Positions 6,113-12,663 of a stretch of 12,663 nucleotides of DNA are shown one piece after another. This DNA is from JBBQXK01 sp038251625 (lineage in GTDB: Bacteria > Pseudomonadota > Alphaproteobacteria > Rhodobacterales > Rhodobacteraceae), in the NCBI GenBank assembly GCA_038251625.1, contig JBBSBE010000114.1, forward strand, positions 1 through 12,663, read 5' to 3'. The notes under the pieces are model-generated. The model had not been told where the DNA came from. It saw only the letters and a program-made list of their open reading frames with translations, and did no database searches. Positions within the stretch are counted from its first letter, which is position 1. Every line of letters begins with the position of its first letter. Position numbers and translations under genes: made by a program.

Positions 6113-7456
6113 ATGTCCCGACCCCTGGCCGACCTGACCGCAGCACTGCTGGCCGCTGCCAAGGCTGCGGGGGCGGAGGCTGCGGATGCCATGGCCATTT
6201 CGGGGGCCTCAGTCTCTGTCGATATCCGCGCGGGCGCGCTGGAACAGGCCGAACGGGCCGAGGGCACCGAGATCGGCCTGCGCGTGCTGATGGGGCGGCG
6301 TCAGGCTTGCGTGTCGGCTTCCGACCTTTCCGACCGCACGATGGCCGCGATGGCCGAGCGGGCCGTGGCCATGGCACGCGAGGCGCCCGAGGACCCCCAT
6401 GCAGGCCTCGCCGATCCCGGCGAGATTGTGCGGGCGTGGGATCTGGCAGCGCTGGAGCTTTGCGACGAGAGCGATGCGCCGGAGGCTGCAGAGCTTGAGG
6501 CGCTGGCCCGCGCGGCCGAGGCGGCGGCGATGGACCATGACGGCATCGTGCAAGTCGAGGCCGGGGCGGGCCATTCGCGGCGCGAGGCGCATCTGGCGGC
6601 ATCGAACGGATTTGCGGGGGGCTATGCGCGGTCGTCCCGGTCCGTATCGGCGGTGGCGTTCACCGGCACCGGCACGGGGATGGAGCGGGACTGGGCCGGC
6701 GAAGGCCGCATCTTCGCCGCCGATATGCCGGGCCCCGAAGGCATCGGCCATCTGGCCGCCGAGCGGGCGTTGGCCCGCGCGGGCGCGCGCAAGCCCGCGA
6801 CCGGGGCCTATCCGGTGCTGTACGATGAACGCGTGGCATCCAGCCTGATCGGACATCTTCTGTCGGCTGTCAACGGCGCCTCGATCGCGCGCGGGTCAAG
6901 CTGGCTGCGCGGCGCCTTGGGCATGCAGGTGCTGCCCAGCGGCCTTTCCGTGATCGACGATCCTTTGCGCCCCCGCGCCGCATCAAGCCGCCCCTTCGAT
7001 GCCGAAGGCCTGCCTGCCCGGCGCCGCGCGATCGTGGAGGATGGGATGCTGACAGGATGGACGCTGGATCTCGCCAGTGCGCGAAAGCTGGGGATGGCGA
7101 GCACCGGAAGCGCGGCGCGTGGGCCATCTGCCCCGCCCTCGCCCGCCACGTCGAACATCGACCTGACCCCCGGCACCGCCAGCCGCGACGATCTGATCGC
7201 GGGCATGGGCACGGGGCTTTTGGTCACCTCGCTGATCGGGTCCTCCATCAACGCGACCACGGGCGATTATTCCCGCGGCGCCTCTGGCTTCTGGGTCGAG
7301 AACGGCCAGATCGCCTATCCCGTCAACGAATGCACCATCGCGGGCAACCTGCGCGACATGCTGATGCGGATAACCCCCGCAAATGACGCGCGGGCGCATC
7401 TGTCTACCCGCGTACCCAGCCTCTTGGTCGAAGGGCTGACGCTTGCTGGAGCGTGA
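6113..7456 (+). CDS. pmbA: TldE/PmbA metallopeptidase-family protein
   Basis: A 447-residue cytoplasmic protein of the TldD/PmbA family. In known systems TldD and TldE (PmbA) form a complex that degrades or matures peptides such as microcin B17 and the CcdA antitoxin; TldD carries the metal site. No HExxxH-type motif is present here, which fits the TldE subunit. Visible signatures are EIGLRVLMGRRQA (53-65), ASNGFAGGYARSS (163-175), SxxNGASIARGSSW (251-264), and the C-terminal block NATTGDYSRGASGFWVENG (380-398) followed by YPVNECTIAGN (402-412). ATG 6113 was chosen because GAGGAG precedes it by 7 bases; an upstream in-frame extension to 6059 has no support. The phosphatase gene overlaps its end by 14 bp. 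A tldD gene is not in the window and would be expected elsewhere on the chromosome. Confidence 0.92.
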   Translation: MSRPLADLTAALLAAAKAAGAEAADAMAISGASVSVDIRAGALEQAERAEGTEIGLRVLMGRRQACVSASDLSDRTMAAMAERAVAMAREAPEDPHAGLADPGEIVRAWDLAALELCDESDAPEAAELEALARAAEAAAMDHDGIVQVEAGAGHSRREAHLAASNGFAGGYARSSRSVSAVAFTGTGTGMERDWAGEGRIFAADMPGPEGIGHLAAERALARAGARKPATGAYPVLYDERVASSLIGHLLSAVNGASIARGSSWLRGALGMQVLPSGLSVIDDPLRPRAASSRPFDAEGLPARRRAIVEDGMLTGWTLDLASARKLGMASTGSAARGPSAPPSPATSNIDLTPGTASRDDLIAGMGTGLLVTSLIGSSINATTGDYSRGASGFWVENGQIAYPVNECTIAGNLRDMLMRITPANDARAHLSTRVPSLLVEGLTLAGA

Positions 7457-8222
7457 TCTGGACCTTTTGACAGATGCCGTGCGCGCCGGGGGCAAGATCG
7501 CCCTGCGCCACTGGCAGCGCAACCCCAAGGTCTGGGACAAGGGCGGTGGCGAGGGCCCGGTGACGGAAGCCGACCTTGCCGTGAATGACGCGCTGGCCAA
7601 GCGCCTGCGGGAGGCCCGGCCCGATTATGGCTGGCTGTCCGAGGAAGGCCCCGACGATCCACGTCGGGGCGATTGCACGCGGGTGTTCATTCTTGATCCG
7701 ATCGACGGCACCCGGGCCTTCATCGCAGGCGAGCGATCCTTCTCGGTGTCGCTGGCGGTGGCGGAGGCCGGGCGGATCGTGGCGGCGGCGGTTTACCTGC
7801 CGGCCGATGACGTCCTTTATGCCGCCAGCGCGGATGGCCCGGCCACGCGCAACGGGCAGCCCATCGCCGCGAGCGGGCAAACCGATCTGGCGGCGGCGCA
7901 GGTGCTGGCCTCGGCCTCTGCGGTAACGCCCGAACACTGGCCGGGCGGTCTGCCCCCCTTCCGGCGCAGCTTTCGCGCCTCGCTGGCGTGGCGGCTTTGC
8001 CTTGTGGCCGAGGGCGCGTTCGACGCGATGGTGACGCCGCGCCTGACATGGGAATGGGATATCGCGGCGGGCAGCCTGATTGCCGAACGCGCGGGCGCCA
8101 CCGTCAGCGATGCGAACGGCGGCGCGCTGGCCTTCAATCGCCCCGTGCCGCGCGCGGACGGTGTGATCTGCGCCGCCCCCGCTTTGCATGCAGGCTTTGT
8201 TGCTGCGCGTCAGGTGGTCTGA
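7443..8222 (+). CDS. Inositol monophosphatase family protein, CysQ-like 3'(2'),5'-bisphosphate nucleotidase
   Basis: A 259-residue Mg2+-dependent phosphatase. The IMPase metal-site motifs are all visible: VTEAD (40-44), EE in WLSEEG (67-68), DPIDGT (85-90) and WEWDIAAG (203-210) with D206. Length fits the family (about 260). Within the family it may be CysQ-like (3'-phosphoadenosine 5'-phosphate to AMP) or inositol-1-phosphatase (SuhB-like); the sequence alone does not settle this. The best start is a TTG at 7443 inside the pmbA end, giving a 14-bp overlap; no good ATG lies near the N-terminus, so TTG with translational coupling is likely. At the other end its TGA overlaps the convergent ThDP-enzyme gene by 13 bp, with no terminator between them. 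Confidence 0.88.
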   Translation: MLERDLDLLTDAVRAGGKIALRHWQRNPKVWDKGGGEGPVTEADLAVNDALAKRLREARPDYGWLSEEGPDDPRRGDCTRVFILDPIDGTRAFIAGERSFSVSLAVAEAGRIVAAAVYLPADDVLYAASADGPATRNGQPIAASGQTDLAAAQVLASASAVTPEHWPGGLPPFRRSFRASLAWRLCLVAEGAFDAMVTPRLTWEWDIAAGSLIAERAGATVSDANGGALAFNRPVPRADGVICAAPALHAGFVAARQVV

Positions 8223-9859
8223 GCGCGCATATCGGACAGGCTGGCCCCGGTCGTCAGCATGTCGGGGTCGAGCTTCAGATGGATGACTGCCGCCCGCCCC
8301 GATGCTTGCGCCCGCGCGAAGGCATCAGCGAATTCGCCCTGATCGCGCACCGTTTCTCCATGCGCCCCGTAGGCCCGGGCCAATGCCGCGAAATCGGGGT
8401 TGGCAAGGTCAGTGCCCGAAACGCGGCCCGGGTAATGCCGTTCCTGATGCATGCGGATGGTGCCGTAGCGCCCGTTATCGGCCACGATCACGACGGGCGT
8501 GGCGCCGTGCTGGATCGCCGTGGACATCTCGTTCAGCGTCATCTGAAAGCACCCGTCGCCCGCCATGCACACAACCATCCGCCCCGGATAAGCCAGACTG
8601 GCCGCGATGGAGGCCGGAAAGCCATAGCCCATGCTGCCCGACGTGGGCGCAAGCTGCGTGCCGGTCTGACGGAAGCGGAAATAGCGGTGCAGGAAGGCCG
8701 CATAATTGCCCGCCCCGTTGGTGATGATTGCATCGGGCGGCAGGTGCCGCGCCATCCAGCCCACGACCGCCTCCATCCGCACGGCACCGGGCGTGGGTTT
8801 GGGCACCTGCCAGCCTTCGTAGTCGGCGCGCGCCTGGCGTGTCCAGTCATCCCACGGGCGCGCGTTGGGCGGCACCGCCCCCGCCAGTGCGGCCATCATC
8901 GCCGGGGCGGGCAACGCTATACCGGGATCGGCGGGAAAGACCCGGTTCAATTCGCCCGCGTCAGCGTGAATATGGATCAGCCGGGCATGCGGGCGCGCGG
9001 GGTCGAAAAGTTCGTATCCGCCTGTCGGGATGTCGCCCATCCGCGTGCCGAGGGCCAAAATCACATCGGCGGCCTGCAACCGGGCGGCCAGTTTCGGGTT
9101 CATGCCGACGCCCAGATCGCCCGCATAGTTTGGATGATCGTTGTCCAGCCTGTCCTGCCGCCGAAAGCTGACCGCCACCGGAAGCCCCCAGCTTTCGGCA
9201 AAGCGCGCAAGGTGCGACGCGGCCTCGGGCGTCCAGTGCGGCCCACCGACCACGACCAGCGGGCGTTGAGCGCCTGCCAGCGCCGTCGTGACGGCGGCAA
9301 CCTGCGCCGCCATCGGCTGGGGTAGCGGGCTGGCTACCGGGTGGCGGTCGGGCACATCGGCATGCCCGCTCAGCATGTCTTCGGGCAGGGCCAGTACCAC
9401 AGGGCCGGGACGGCCCGACTGCGCCACCGCGAAGGCGCGCGCGATGTATTCGGGCAGGCGGGCGGTATCGTCCACCTCTGCCGCCCATTTCACCAGGGGG
9501 CCGAAGGCGGCACGGTAGTCCACCTCCTGAAACGCCTCTCGGTCGCGGTGGCCACGCGCGATCTGGCCCACGAAGGCCACAAGGGGCGTCGAATCCTGCC
9601 GGGCAATATGCAGGCCCGCCGCGGCATTGGTGGCGCCCGGCCCGCGCGTCACGAACAGCACGCCGGGTCGCCCGGTCAGCTTTCCCGTCGCCTCTGCCAT
9701 CATCGCGGCGCCGCCTTCCTGACGGCAGACGATATTGGCGATGCCGCTGTCATAAAGGCCGTCGAGCGCGGCAAGAAAGCTTTCGCCCGGCACGGAAAAG
9801 ACCCGATCAACCCCCTGCAGCCTTAGCTGATCCACCAGTATCTGCCCGCCGTGCCGCAT
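8210..9859 (-). CDS. Thiamine-diphosphate-dependent enzyme, acetolactate synthase large-subunit-like
   Basis: A 549-residue enzyme with the three-domain layout of the ThDP decarboxylase/synthase family. The N-terminal PYR domain has the catalytic glutamate E48 in CRQEGGAAMMAEATG. A central domain follows at about 185-340. The C-terminal PP domain has SGSMGYGFPA (407-416; the Met that shapes the V conformation) and the ThDP/Mg motif GDG (434-436) to N462. The usual NN of that motif is DN, but the metal-ligand position N462 is kept. ATG 9859 was chosen: GAGGGG lies upstream, and residues predicted from an earlier ATG at 9967 do not resemble the family and would run into the arsR-type promoter. 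It stands alone without a regulatory small subunit, so it may be a catabolic or specialised decarboxylase, ligase or synthase rather than the biosynthetic enzyme. Confidence 0.87.
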   Translation of the reverse strand: MRHGGQILVDQLRLQGVDRVFSVPGESFLAALDGLYDSGIANIVCRQEGGAAMMAEATGKLTGRPGVLFVTRGPGATNAAAGLHIARQDSTPLVAFVGQIARGHRDREAFQEVDYRAAFGPLVKWAAEVDDTARLPEYIARAFAVAQSGRPGPVVLALPEDMLSGHADVPDRHPVASPLPQPMAAQVAAVTTALAGAQRPLVVVGGPHWTPEAASHLARFAESWGLPVAVSFRRQDRLDNDHPNYAGDLGVGMNPKLAARLQAADVILALGTRMGDIPTGGYELFDPARPHARLIHIHADAGELNRVFPADPGIALPAPAMMAALAGAVPPNARPWDDWTRQARADYEGWQVPKPTPGAVRMEAVVGWMARHLPPDAIITNGAGNYAAFLHRYFRFRQTGTQLAPTSGSMGYGFPASIAASLAYPGRMVVCMAGDGCFQMTLNEMSTAIQHGATPVVIVADNGRYGTIRMHQERHYPGRVSGTDLANPDFAALARAYGAHGETVRDQGEFADAFARAQASGRAAVIHLKLDPDMLTTGASLSDMRAQTT

Positions 9860-9948
9860 GGTTGCCCCCTCGTCCCGCGCGAGGCGACCTTGCGACGTTC
9901 TGGTTGCTGCGGCAAGGCAGGCATTGGTTAGCCAGACGGCTTGGTATC

Positions 9949-9977
9949 TTGACAGATGCACCAGCATGCCCTTACTT
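9949..9977 (+). promoter_or_regulatory. Promoter of the ArsR-SRPBCC operon (leaderless type)
   Basis: A perfect -35 box TTGACA (9949-9954) is followed, after exactly 17 bases, by TTACTT (9972-9977) as a weak -10. Transcription would start about 7 bases later, at or next to the A of the ATG at 9984. No Shine-Dalgarno sequence precedes that ATG, which fits a leaderless mRNA. The -35 match and spacing are direct observations; the start point is inferred. Confidence 0.55.
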
Positions 9978-9991
9978 AGTCATATGACTAA
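9976..9991 (+). promoter_or_regulatory. Palindromic operator over the ArsR start codon
   Basis: TTAGTCATATGACTAA is a perfect 16-bp palindrome. It overlaps the end of the -10 box and contains the ATG (9984-9986) of the ArsR-type gene. ArsR-family regulators bind such palindromes, so it is very likely the autoregulatory site. Binding here would block transcription initiation directly. No second full copy is seen nearby; GGTTAG at 9926-9931 resembles a half-site. Confidence 0.65.
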
Positions 9992-10322
9992 CCATCTTGC
10001 CCCCATGTTCCAGGCCCTTGCCGATCCGACACGGCTCGCCATGGTCGCGCGGCTGGCAAAGGGGGCCGCGCCAGTGGGCGAACTGGCCCAGCCGCACGGG
10101 ATGGCGCTGCCCACGATCCTGCGCCACCTCAAGGTGCTGGAAGACGCAGGGCTGGTGGCAACGCGCAAGGCAGGGCGGCAGCGGCTCTGCTCACTGAAGC
10201 CCGCGGCGCTTGCGGAAACCGGAGACTGGCTTGCAGCGCAGGTACGGCTTTGGGAGGCGCGGCTCGACCGGCTGGACGCGCTGGCCCAATACATTGACAG
10301 CCGGGACACACACGATGACTGA
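9984..10322 (+). CDS. ArsR-family transcriptional regulator
   Basis: A 112-residue winged-helix repressor. Family features are FQALADPTRLAMVARL (9-24), the recognition helix-turn-helix at about 31-58 (VGELA...LPTILRHLKVLEDAGLV), the wing RKAGRQRLCSL (61-71) and a C-terminal helix with WEARLDRLDAL (90-100). The metal-binding ELCVCD box of arsenic sensors is absent; it belongs to the type found next to SRPBCC/AHSA1 genes, whose ligands are mostly unknown. The start at 9984 is supported by the homology boundary, the promoter position and the palindrome; ATG at 9966 or 9858 in the same frame would add unrelated residues. It overlaps the next gene by 8 bp (ATGACTGA), indicating a coupled two-gene operon, probably self-repressed through the site at its own start codon. 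Confidence 0.9.
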   Translation: MTNHLAPMFQALADPTRLAMVARLAKGAAPVGELAQPHGMALPTILRHLKVLEDAGLVATRKAGRQRLCSLKPAALAETGDWLAAQVRLWEARLDRLDALAQYIDSRDTHDD

Positions 10323-10800
10323 ACCGCTCGGCCCGAATGACCTTGAGATTACCCGGCACATGAAGGCGCGGCCCGCTGCCATCTGGCGCTGCCTTACAGA
10401 GCCCGCCCTGATGGAGCAGTGGTTCTGCCCCCGTCCCTGGCGCGCCACCGATATCGTGATCGACCTGCGGCCCGGTGGCGCGTTCTCCACCGTGATGCGT
10501 GGACCGGAAGGCGAGGTCTTTGCCGAAGACCCGGGCTGCATCCTGCTGATCGAGCCGCGGGCGCGGCTGGTCTGGACATCGGCGCTTGGCCCCGGTTGGC
10601 GCCCGAACACCCCACCCGCAGCGTTTTTTGCGATGACCGCCGTGATGATGCTTGCCGAAGCCAAGGGTGGCGGCACGCTTTACACCGCGCGGGCATTGCA
10701 CGCCTCGGCAGACGCGAAGACGAAACACGAAATGATGGGCTTTCACGATGGCTGGGGAACTGCGGCGGTGCAGTTGGATGAAGTGGCGCTGACGCTCTGA
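10315..10800 (+). CDS. SRPBCC / AHSA1-domain protein
   Basis: A 161-residue single-domain START/Bet v1-like protein of the AHSA1 (activator of Hsp90 ATPase homologue) type. Visible family marks are the helix region IWRCLTEPALMEQWFCP (23-39), DLRPGGAF (50-57), LVWTSALGPGW (85-95) and the long C-terminal helix beginning GFHDGWGTAAVQL (142-154). The fold makes a hydrophobic cavity that can bind a small molecule. In this genomic arrangement the protein commonly sits in an operon with an ArsR regulator, as here (8-bp overlap, translational coupling). The ligand and physiological role are unknown; solvent or xenobiotic response is a reasonable guess. It ends directly at the edge of the degraded LysE-type remnant. 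Confidence 0.9.
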   Translation: MTEPLGPNDLEITRHMKARPAAIWRCLTEPALMEQWFCPRPWRATDIVIDLRPGGAFSTVMRGPEGEVFAEDPGCILLIEPRARLVWTSALGPGWRPNTPPAAFFAMTAVMMLAEAKGGGTLYTARALHASADAKTKHEMMGFHDGWGTAAVQLDEVALTL

Positions 10801-11339
10801 CTGGTTTTGTCGCATGGTTCAGCGCTTCGCTCGCGGACTGCGTCGCTCCCGGTGGCGCTGGGGGTTGCGACCGGTGCGGCCGGTGCTGTGGCTGCAGCCG
10901 CGATCGGCGCCGCTTCGCTTCCCGATTCCCCGGCGTTGCGCATGGTGGGTGGCAGCCTCTTTTGCCTGTTCATGTCTCGCACGGTCTGGGAATTGTCGAG
11001 GCCTGTCCGAAGCCGCGAAGCGATGCAGATGCGGCGCGGATCAGCAACGCGAGCTTCTTCGTCGGTCTGGGAACCGCGACCCTCAACCCATTCACGCTGT
11101 CTTTTTTTCTTAGCCTGTTTCTGGCGCAAGCCACCTTTCACGGTGCGATGATGGCCACCGCTGTTGCTGCGACGGTTTTCGTCGTGGCGCTGTGCTGGTT
11201 CGCGTTCATTGGTCTTACCGTCTCGCGCTCAGCGGCCGCGATCAAGACGCAGACGCCCTTGCCCCCATTTCGGTTTGCAATGGCCGCCGCAATCTTCGGT
11301 ATCACGATCCACTCTGCATCCCAGTTCTTGACCGCCTGA
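10801..11339 (+). pseudogene. LysE-type amino-acid exporter remnant, 5'-truncated and frameshifted
   Basis: Two pieces in different frames together read as a LysE/RhtB-like membrane exporter. The first (from about 10807, where TTG is the first possible start) contains LPVALGVATGAAGAVAAAAIG, a hydrophobic helix, and LRMVGGSLFCLFMSRTVWEL. The second, in another frame from about 11007 to the TGA at 11337-11339, contains SFFVGLGTATLNPFTLSFF followed by two more hydrophobic helices (for example VAATVFVVALCWFAFIGL). The join lies between about 11000 and 11040 and equals a one-base deletion or two-base insertion. The N-terminal helix with the family's PGP motif is missing: the sequence becomes LysE-like almost immediately after the stop of the SRPBCC gene. 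Both defects argue for a dead gene. A sequencing error could explain the frameshift but not the missing N-terminus. Confidence 0.7.
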
Positions 11340-11604
11340 AATCCCACATGTTCACCGCATCCGTAGAAGAACCGAAGGCATCCATGATGCCGATAAAGAC
11401 AGGACATTCGGCCGAACAATGTGGTCTCGATCAAAGGGCGCTGTGGGTGGAATTCGATGCACAAAAGGCGGTGTTCCCGGCACTTGTCAGTTCCGATTCA
11501 ACGCGTGCGGATCGCGCTCTGGTATCGCGTAGCCCTAAAATCGCATCATCGTCGATCCGTGTGCCACAGTCCGGCTGAGGATCGCCGATTGAAGGGATCG
11601 GGTC
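11340..11604 (+). other. No recognisable gene (265 bp, lower GC)
   Basis: Base composition is visibly less GC-rich than in the operons to the left. Short frames on both strands give proteins with no family motif that I recognise. GGGTCGTGTGTTCGAAG at about 11600 might be an old terminal repeat of the ISL3-type element that follows, since such ends often start GGG or GGC, but no matching inverted copy is present downstream. Confidence 0.5.
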
Positions 11605-12012
11605 GTGTGTTCGAAGAAGAATTGGGCTCCAACCGACAACGTGGAGGCGGGTGAGGGCCACCAGTCTGGGGCAGACGCTTGGGTCGTATCAGGCAGGCTG
11701 GGTCCGAAGGGCGTCTGTCCTGCGTGCGGAATGCTTTTCCGCCATAGACATGGTTGGAGGCGGCGTCGGGTCGAGGACTTTCCCGCTCAGGTCCAAGCGG
11801 TTTGGGTCGAGCTCAATGTCTGTCGATGGCGATGTTTGAACTCTGATTGCCACCGTTGTACTTTTTCCGATCACGAGGCTGCGGTGTCGGCCCCATATGT
11901 GCGCCGCTTGTCTGGACAGGTGCAGCTCTTTGGCCATATGGCGCAATCCGCTGGCGGCAGCCCAGATGAACAGCTTTTGCGGCGACCGGGTATCCAGACA
12001 AGCGCGGCCTGA
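11605..12012 (+). pseudogene. ISL3-family transposase, N-terminal zinc-finger fragment
   Basis: The frame encodes up to 135 residues. From about residue 24 it matches the N-terminal zinc-binding domain of ISL3-type transposases: CPAC (C38, C41), RHGWRRRRVEDFPAQ, then CLNSDC (C77, C82), a CTFSDH segment and APYVRRLSG. Full transposases of this family have roughly 400 or more residues with a DDE catalytic core and a second DNA-binding part. Here the frame stops after GIQTSAA at 12012 and no core follows in any frame, so the element is a remnant. The true start is uncertain; GTG 11605 is simply where the frame can begin. There is no clear right-hand inverted repeat or target duplication. Confidence 0.7.
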
Positions 12013-12284
12013 TCCGGCAAGTTACCGGACAGGGCAGCTACAGGATTACGGTGGCTGCCATGTGAAGCGAGGGGGGCAAGGCAGCAGGGTGCCATTGCCA
12101 GTTCTGAAAGACGTGGAAGCGGTATTTACTCAGTCGTCAGCATCGCACGCAGCTTGGCTGCAGTCGCACGAGAGTTCGTGCCCTCTGCGCGTTAGTTATC
12201 TGAAGCAAAGAAGACAAAATCAGACGGCTGAAACACACTGAAAGGTTCAGTTGCCATCCCGGAATTGGCGACTTCGTCCGTCGG
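12013..12284 (+). other. No recognisable gene (272 bp) between IS remnant and RraA-type gene
   Basis: No frame gives a recognisable protein. On the minus strand a short stretch at about 12121-12180 ends in KLRAMLTTE and a stop, which could be the tail of a lost gene but is too short to call. A small inverted repeat, ACTGAA/TTCAGT with a 3-base loop (12237-12251), lies about 34 bases beyond the RraA-type stop on that strand but has no strong T tract, so it is at best a weak terminator. Confidence 0.4.
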
Positions 12285-12663
12285 TTAGATGCGACCGAAT
12301 TCGGCCAACAAATCCTCGACCGTCTTGCCCTGTTTGACCCAAACGCGGGTCTTTTCCTCGCGTTCCGCCTGCTCGGCGGCGAGGCGCACGACCTCGTCGG
12401 CGCGGGCCAGCGGGATGACCACCACGCCCATCAGATCAGCCACGATGAAATCACCTGGGTTTACCGACACACCGCCACAGGCGATCGGGACGTTGATCGA
12501 CAACTCGTCTTTGCGGCCCGAGAACATCGTGTGGGTGCCGCGCGGCGTGATGGCGCGTGTCCAGATCGGCCAGCCGATGTCTTCCAATTCATCCGTATCG
12601 CGGCCCGCGCCATCGACGATCATGCCTCGGATGCCGCGATTTTGCGCAAGTCCGCCCATCAGG
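12285..12663 (-). CDS. RraA-family / HMG-CHA aldolase-like protein, C-terminal part
   Basis: About 126 C-terminal residues are visible; the N-terminus lies beyond the right edge. Motifs fit the family that includes RraA-like proteins and class II 4-hydroxy-4-methyl-2-oxoglutarate / 4-carboxy-4-hydroxy-2-oxoadipate aldolases: RGIRGMIVDGAGRD with the Arg-Asp pair known to bind substrate and metal in the aldolases, TPRGTH, SINVPIACGGVSVNPGDFIVAD, and GVVVIP. The C-terminus (EDLLAEFGRI) has the usual length. In aldolases these enzymes cleave a 2-oxo acid to pyruvate with Mg2+ in aromatic-acid degradation, but many relatives are uncharacterised, so the substrate is left open. No neighbouring catabolic gene is visible to help. 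An ATG at 12659 is internal, not the start. Confidence 0.85.
   Translation of the reverse strand, partial: LMGGLAQNRGIRGMIVDGAGRDTDELEDIGWPIWTRAITPRGTHTMFSGRKDELSINVPIACGGVSVNPGDFIVADLMGVVVIPLARADEVVRLAAEQAEREEKTRVWVKQGKTVEDLLAEFGRI

Noticed and set aside
9860..9967. N-terminal extension of the ThDP enzyme to an ATG at 9967
   Set aside because: The 36 extra residues do not resemble the family N-terminus, whereas ATG 9859 has a good ribosome binding site and begins right at the conserved domain.
12121..12180. Minus-strand C-terminal peptide ending KLRAMLTTE
   Set aside because: Only about 20 codons between stops; cannot be told from chance.

Overview
The window looks like chromosomal DNA of a GC-rich alphaproteobacterium, most likely Rhodobacteraceae. 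The reasons are the strong GC bias at third codon positions, a DUF2125 protein, a DUF6478-like protein with a small conserved partner, and tightly packed, overlapping genes. No tRNA, rRNA or CRISPR array was seen. All family assignments come from reading motifs by eye; no database was searched.

Layout. 1-1696: the 3' part of an IlvD-type dihydroxy-acid dehydratase, overlapping a small secreted protein or lipoprotein. 1818-2976: two uncharacterised soluble proteins in tandem. 2973-4342, minus strand: a translationally coupled pair, a short-chain dehydrogenase followed by a short crotonase-fold protein that lacks both canonical catalytic glutamates. The crotonase-like gene meets the plus-strand gene tail to tail, and the two share one CTAG for both stop codons. 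4487-5992: a secreted DUF2125 protein followed by a clear hairpin terminator. 6113-8222: PmbA/TldE and an inositol-monophosphatase/CysQ-like phosphatase, overlapping by 14 bp. 8210-9859, minus strand: a ThDP-dependent acetolactate-synthase-like enzyme, whose 3' end overlaps the phosphatase gene. 9984-10800: an ArsR-type repressor and an SRPBCC/AHSA1 protein, overlapping by 8 bp. They are read from a promoter whose predicted start point falls on the ATG and whose -10 region and ATG are covered by a perfect 16-bp palindrome.

10801-12284 is a decay zone. It holds a 5'-truncated, frameshifted LysE-type exporter gene, then AT-richer sequence with no recognisable gene, then the zinc-finger N-terminus of an ISL3-type transposase without its catalytic part. 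The window closes with the C-terminal part of an RraA-family aldolase-like gene on the minus strand (12285-12663).

I see no clear new multi-gene defence or mobile system. The items most worth a second look are the glutamate-less crotonase homologue, the operator over the start codon of the apparently leaderless ArsR gene, the hairpin ahead of pmbA whose loop can pair with the ribosome binding site, and the uncharacterised gene pair at 1818-2976.
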